From: Limnobacter sp. CACIAM 66H1
Lineage (GTDB): Bacteria > Pseudomonadota > Gammaproteobacteria > Burkholderiales > Burkholderiaceae_B
Direction of reading: 5' to 3'
DNA length: 62,426 bases
NCBI RefSeq assembly: GCF_001601825.1
Contig: NZ_LUJK01000013.1
Coordinates: forward strand, 1 to 62,426
A program made the translations under genes and the position numbers. Of this stretch, positions 61,248 to 62,426 are shown piece after piece (within the stretch, counting starts at the first letter, position 1; the number at the start of each line of letters is the position of its first letter). Under the pieces are notes generated by a model. It did no database searches and was not told the DNA's origin. It saw only the letters and a program-made list of their open reading frames with translations.

Positions 61248-62426
61248 TTAAATAATACCCAGCTTGATCATCACCATCAGTTGGCCTTCACCCACCAATC
61301 CACCCAAAATGGCGCCAGTCATGATCAAAATCCATTCTTCCTGCTTGAAAACCGGGCGCAACAGTCCCTCGAACTCCAACGGAGTCATGGCCTGCATTTT
61401 CTTGCCCACCACGTTTTCAATGTCGAGTGAAGTCTGAACGTAAGTTTCGGCATGCATGATCACATCGGCCAAGCGTGCCATCAACATTTCGGACGTGTCT
61501 TGTTTCATGCGCTGGAATGACTCTGCACCTACAGCCATCACCACGAAAGGTTTCACAATGCTGGCCTTGCTGTCCACCATTTCCCGCACACGTTCATCCA
61601 CCATTTTCTGGACTCGCTCAGACAGAGGGCCCGCCACCATTTCACCGATGATGGTTTGTGGCGTGAGAATGTCGCGCGCAATAATTTTTGCGTAATCCGC
61701 AGCCACTTTTTGCTGACGTTTCAGGAACAGGCCCTGAATGGTGTAGGAACCGAACGGAATGGGCTTCTTAGGCTCGAACAATATATTCAAAGCGATCCAG
61801 TCAGAAATAAAACCCACCAGAAAACCGAATACGGGCAGAATCCATGGCTCTTTCAGAAGTACCCACAGAATCATTTGCACGACACCGATCATAAAACCGA
61901 AATAGAGTCCTGACACGCCAAAGAACTTGAATTCTTCACGGCCTACCTCTTGGAAAATCCGGTTCAGCAGGTGCTTGTCCTTCATCAGGATACGAATGAC
62001 CAAGGCCTTCAAGTCGAGAATTTCATCGATGTTGCCCTTGATGTCTTCCATCACGCTGGCAATGACTCCGGGTACATCTTTCTTCACTCGATCAATCAGC
62101 TTTTTCTGGGCAAAGTTAGGCAAGCTTTCCCAAAGCCTTGGCTGATGCTTTGACATCACCTCACGAATGATGGTCTCAATGACTTCCATGGCCGGACCTT
62201 CGAGCTCCTTGCCCAAACGTTCAGAGTCCAGTTTGGAAACCACTTCATTGACCGACACAAGCTTGGTCGTAATGGTGTCAACTGCAATGGAAGCCATGCG
62301 AAGGGCATTGCGCGGGACAATGCCTTGCCAGCCAAAGAATGGAGGAATGCCCACAAACTTCATGGGATAGAACATCATTTTGACCGCGGCAATCTTGGTG
62401 ACATAACCAAGGATGGCGGCAACTAC
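61248..62426 (-). CDS. DUF445 family membrane protein, 5' end outside the window
   Basis: This protein is open at the right edge; the frame continues in front of the first ATG as VVAAILGYVTKIAAVK, so 62378 is not the start. Visible features are MMFYPMKFVGIPPFFGWQGIVPRNA near the start and a long helical region. Two hydrophobic segments follow (VSGLYFGFMIGVVQMILWVL and ILPVFGFLVGFISDWIALNILFEP), then the family repeat PKKPIPFGSYTIQGLFLKRQQ. The C terminus has another membrane segment (ILIMTGAILGGLVGEGQLMV). Role unknown; members are large inner-membrane proteins. Confidence 0.88.
   Translation of the reverse strand, partial: VVAAILGYVTKIAAVKMMFYPMKFVGIPPFFGWQGIVPRNALRMASIAVDTITTKLVSVNEVVSKLDSERLGKELEGPAMEVIETIIREVMSKHQPRLWESLPNFAQKKLIDRVKKDVPGVIASVMEDIKGNIDEILDLKALVIRILMKDKHLLNRIFQEVGREEFKFFGVSGLYFGFMIGVVQMILWVLLKEPWILPVFGFLVGFISDWIALNILFEPKKPIPFGSYTIQGLFLKRQQKVAADYAKIIARDILTPQTIIGEMVAGPLSERVQKMVDERVREMVDSKASIVKPFVVMAVGAESFQRMKQDTSEMLMARLADVIMHAETYVQTSLDIENVVGKKMQAMTPLEFEGLLRPVFKQEEWILIMTGAILGGLVGEGQLMVMIKLGII

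Noticed and set aside
1-62426. CRISPR arrays, insertion sequences, tRNA and rRNA genes, prophage
   Set aside because: No regularly spaced repeats, transposase-like proteins, tRNA-like folds or phage structural genes were recognised on either strand.

Overview
The window reads as a stretch of ordinary chromosome from a Gram-negative proteobacterium, most likely a betaproteobacterium of the order Burkholderiales. A Limnobacter-like genome is my best guess, from protein character and a base composition near one half G+C by eye. Coding density is high, with short gaps, ATGA overlaps within operons and several tail-to-tail overlaps. I saw no tRNA, rRNA, CRISPR array, insertion sequence or prophage. 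Both ends cut genes: a formylglycine-generating enzyme at the left and a DUF445 membrane protein at the right.

Layout. 1-2.8 kb: FGE fragment, DUF533/TerB-like protein, FadL/OmpP1 porin. 2.9-7.4 kb: lipid/ester module (PF10118 hydrolase, PaaX-type regulator, HSL esterase, SDR, alpha/beta hydrolase). 7.4-16.4 kb: unknown helical protein, Sel1-repeat protein, a 42-aa cysteine-rich protein, AGCS symporter, NlpC/P60 endopeptidase, YhhQ, two lipoproteins. 16.4-17.5 kb: zeta-like kinase with ParD-like antitoxin and a perfect operator palindrome. 17.5-23.1 kb: alpha/beta hydrolase, a PhoD remnant, and a nitrate module (NasA plus a PP2C/Ser-Thr kinase fusion) behind a sigma-54 promoter and a leader terminator. 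23.1-28 kb: lipoproteins, an NlpE-META protein, an enoyl-reductase-like protein and a two-gene operon of unknown small proteins behind a perfect Fur box. 28-31.6 kb: FeeM-like N-acyl amino acid synthase coupled to a 7TM-PAS-GGDEF-EAL protein.

31.6-38.9 kb: MscS channel, Kef-type antiporter, thiolase, metE and divergent metR with a MetR box. 39-39.9 kb: an AT-rich pair (lysozyme-like protein plus small secreted protein) that looks imported. 40-45 kb: SbtA-type bicarbonate transporter with divergent LysR regulator, then HSD10-like SDR and acyl-CoA dehydrogenase behind a TetR-type palindrome. 45-50.2 kb: class III aminotransferase, phosphatidylserine decarboxylase, spermidine-synthase-like protein, thioesterase, DUF2237 and a carboxyl methyltransferase. 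50.2-62.4 kb: DUF1329 protein, AarF kinase, MBL hydrolase with a small membrane protein, dienelactone hydrolase, hybrid histidine kinase, SRPBCC/CMD pair, ferredoxin reductase, a frameshifted epoxide-hydrolase-like gene and DUF445.

The common theme is uptake and turnover of fatty acyl and ester substrates (FadL, thiolase, acyl-CoA dehydrogenase, two SDRs, thioesterase, DUF1329, and six alpha/beta-hydrolase-fold genes), together with nitrogen assimilation and signalling. The least ordinary features are the FeeM/c-di-GMP operon, the nasA control region, the Fur-boxed small-protein operon, the AT-rich lysozyme-like pair and the TA operator. All calls come from reading the sequence; no database search was run.
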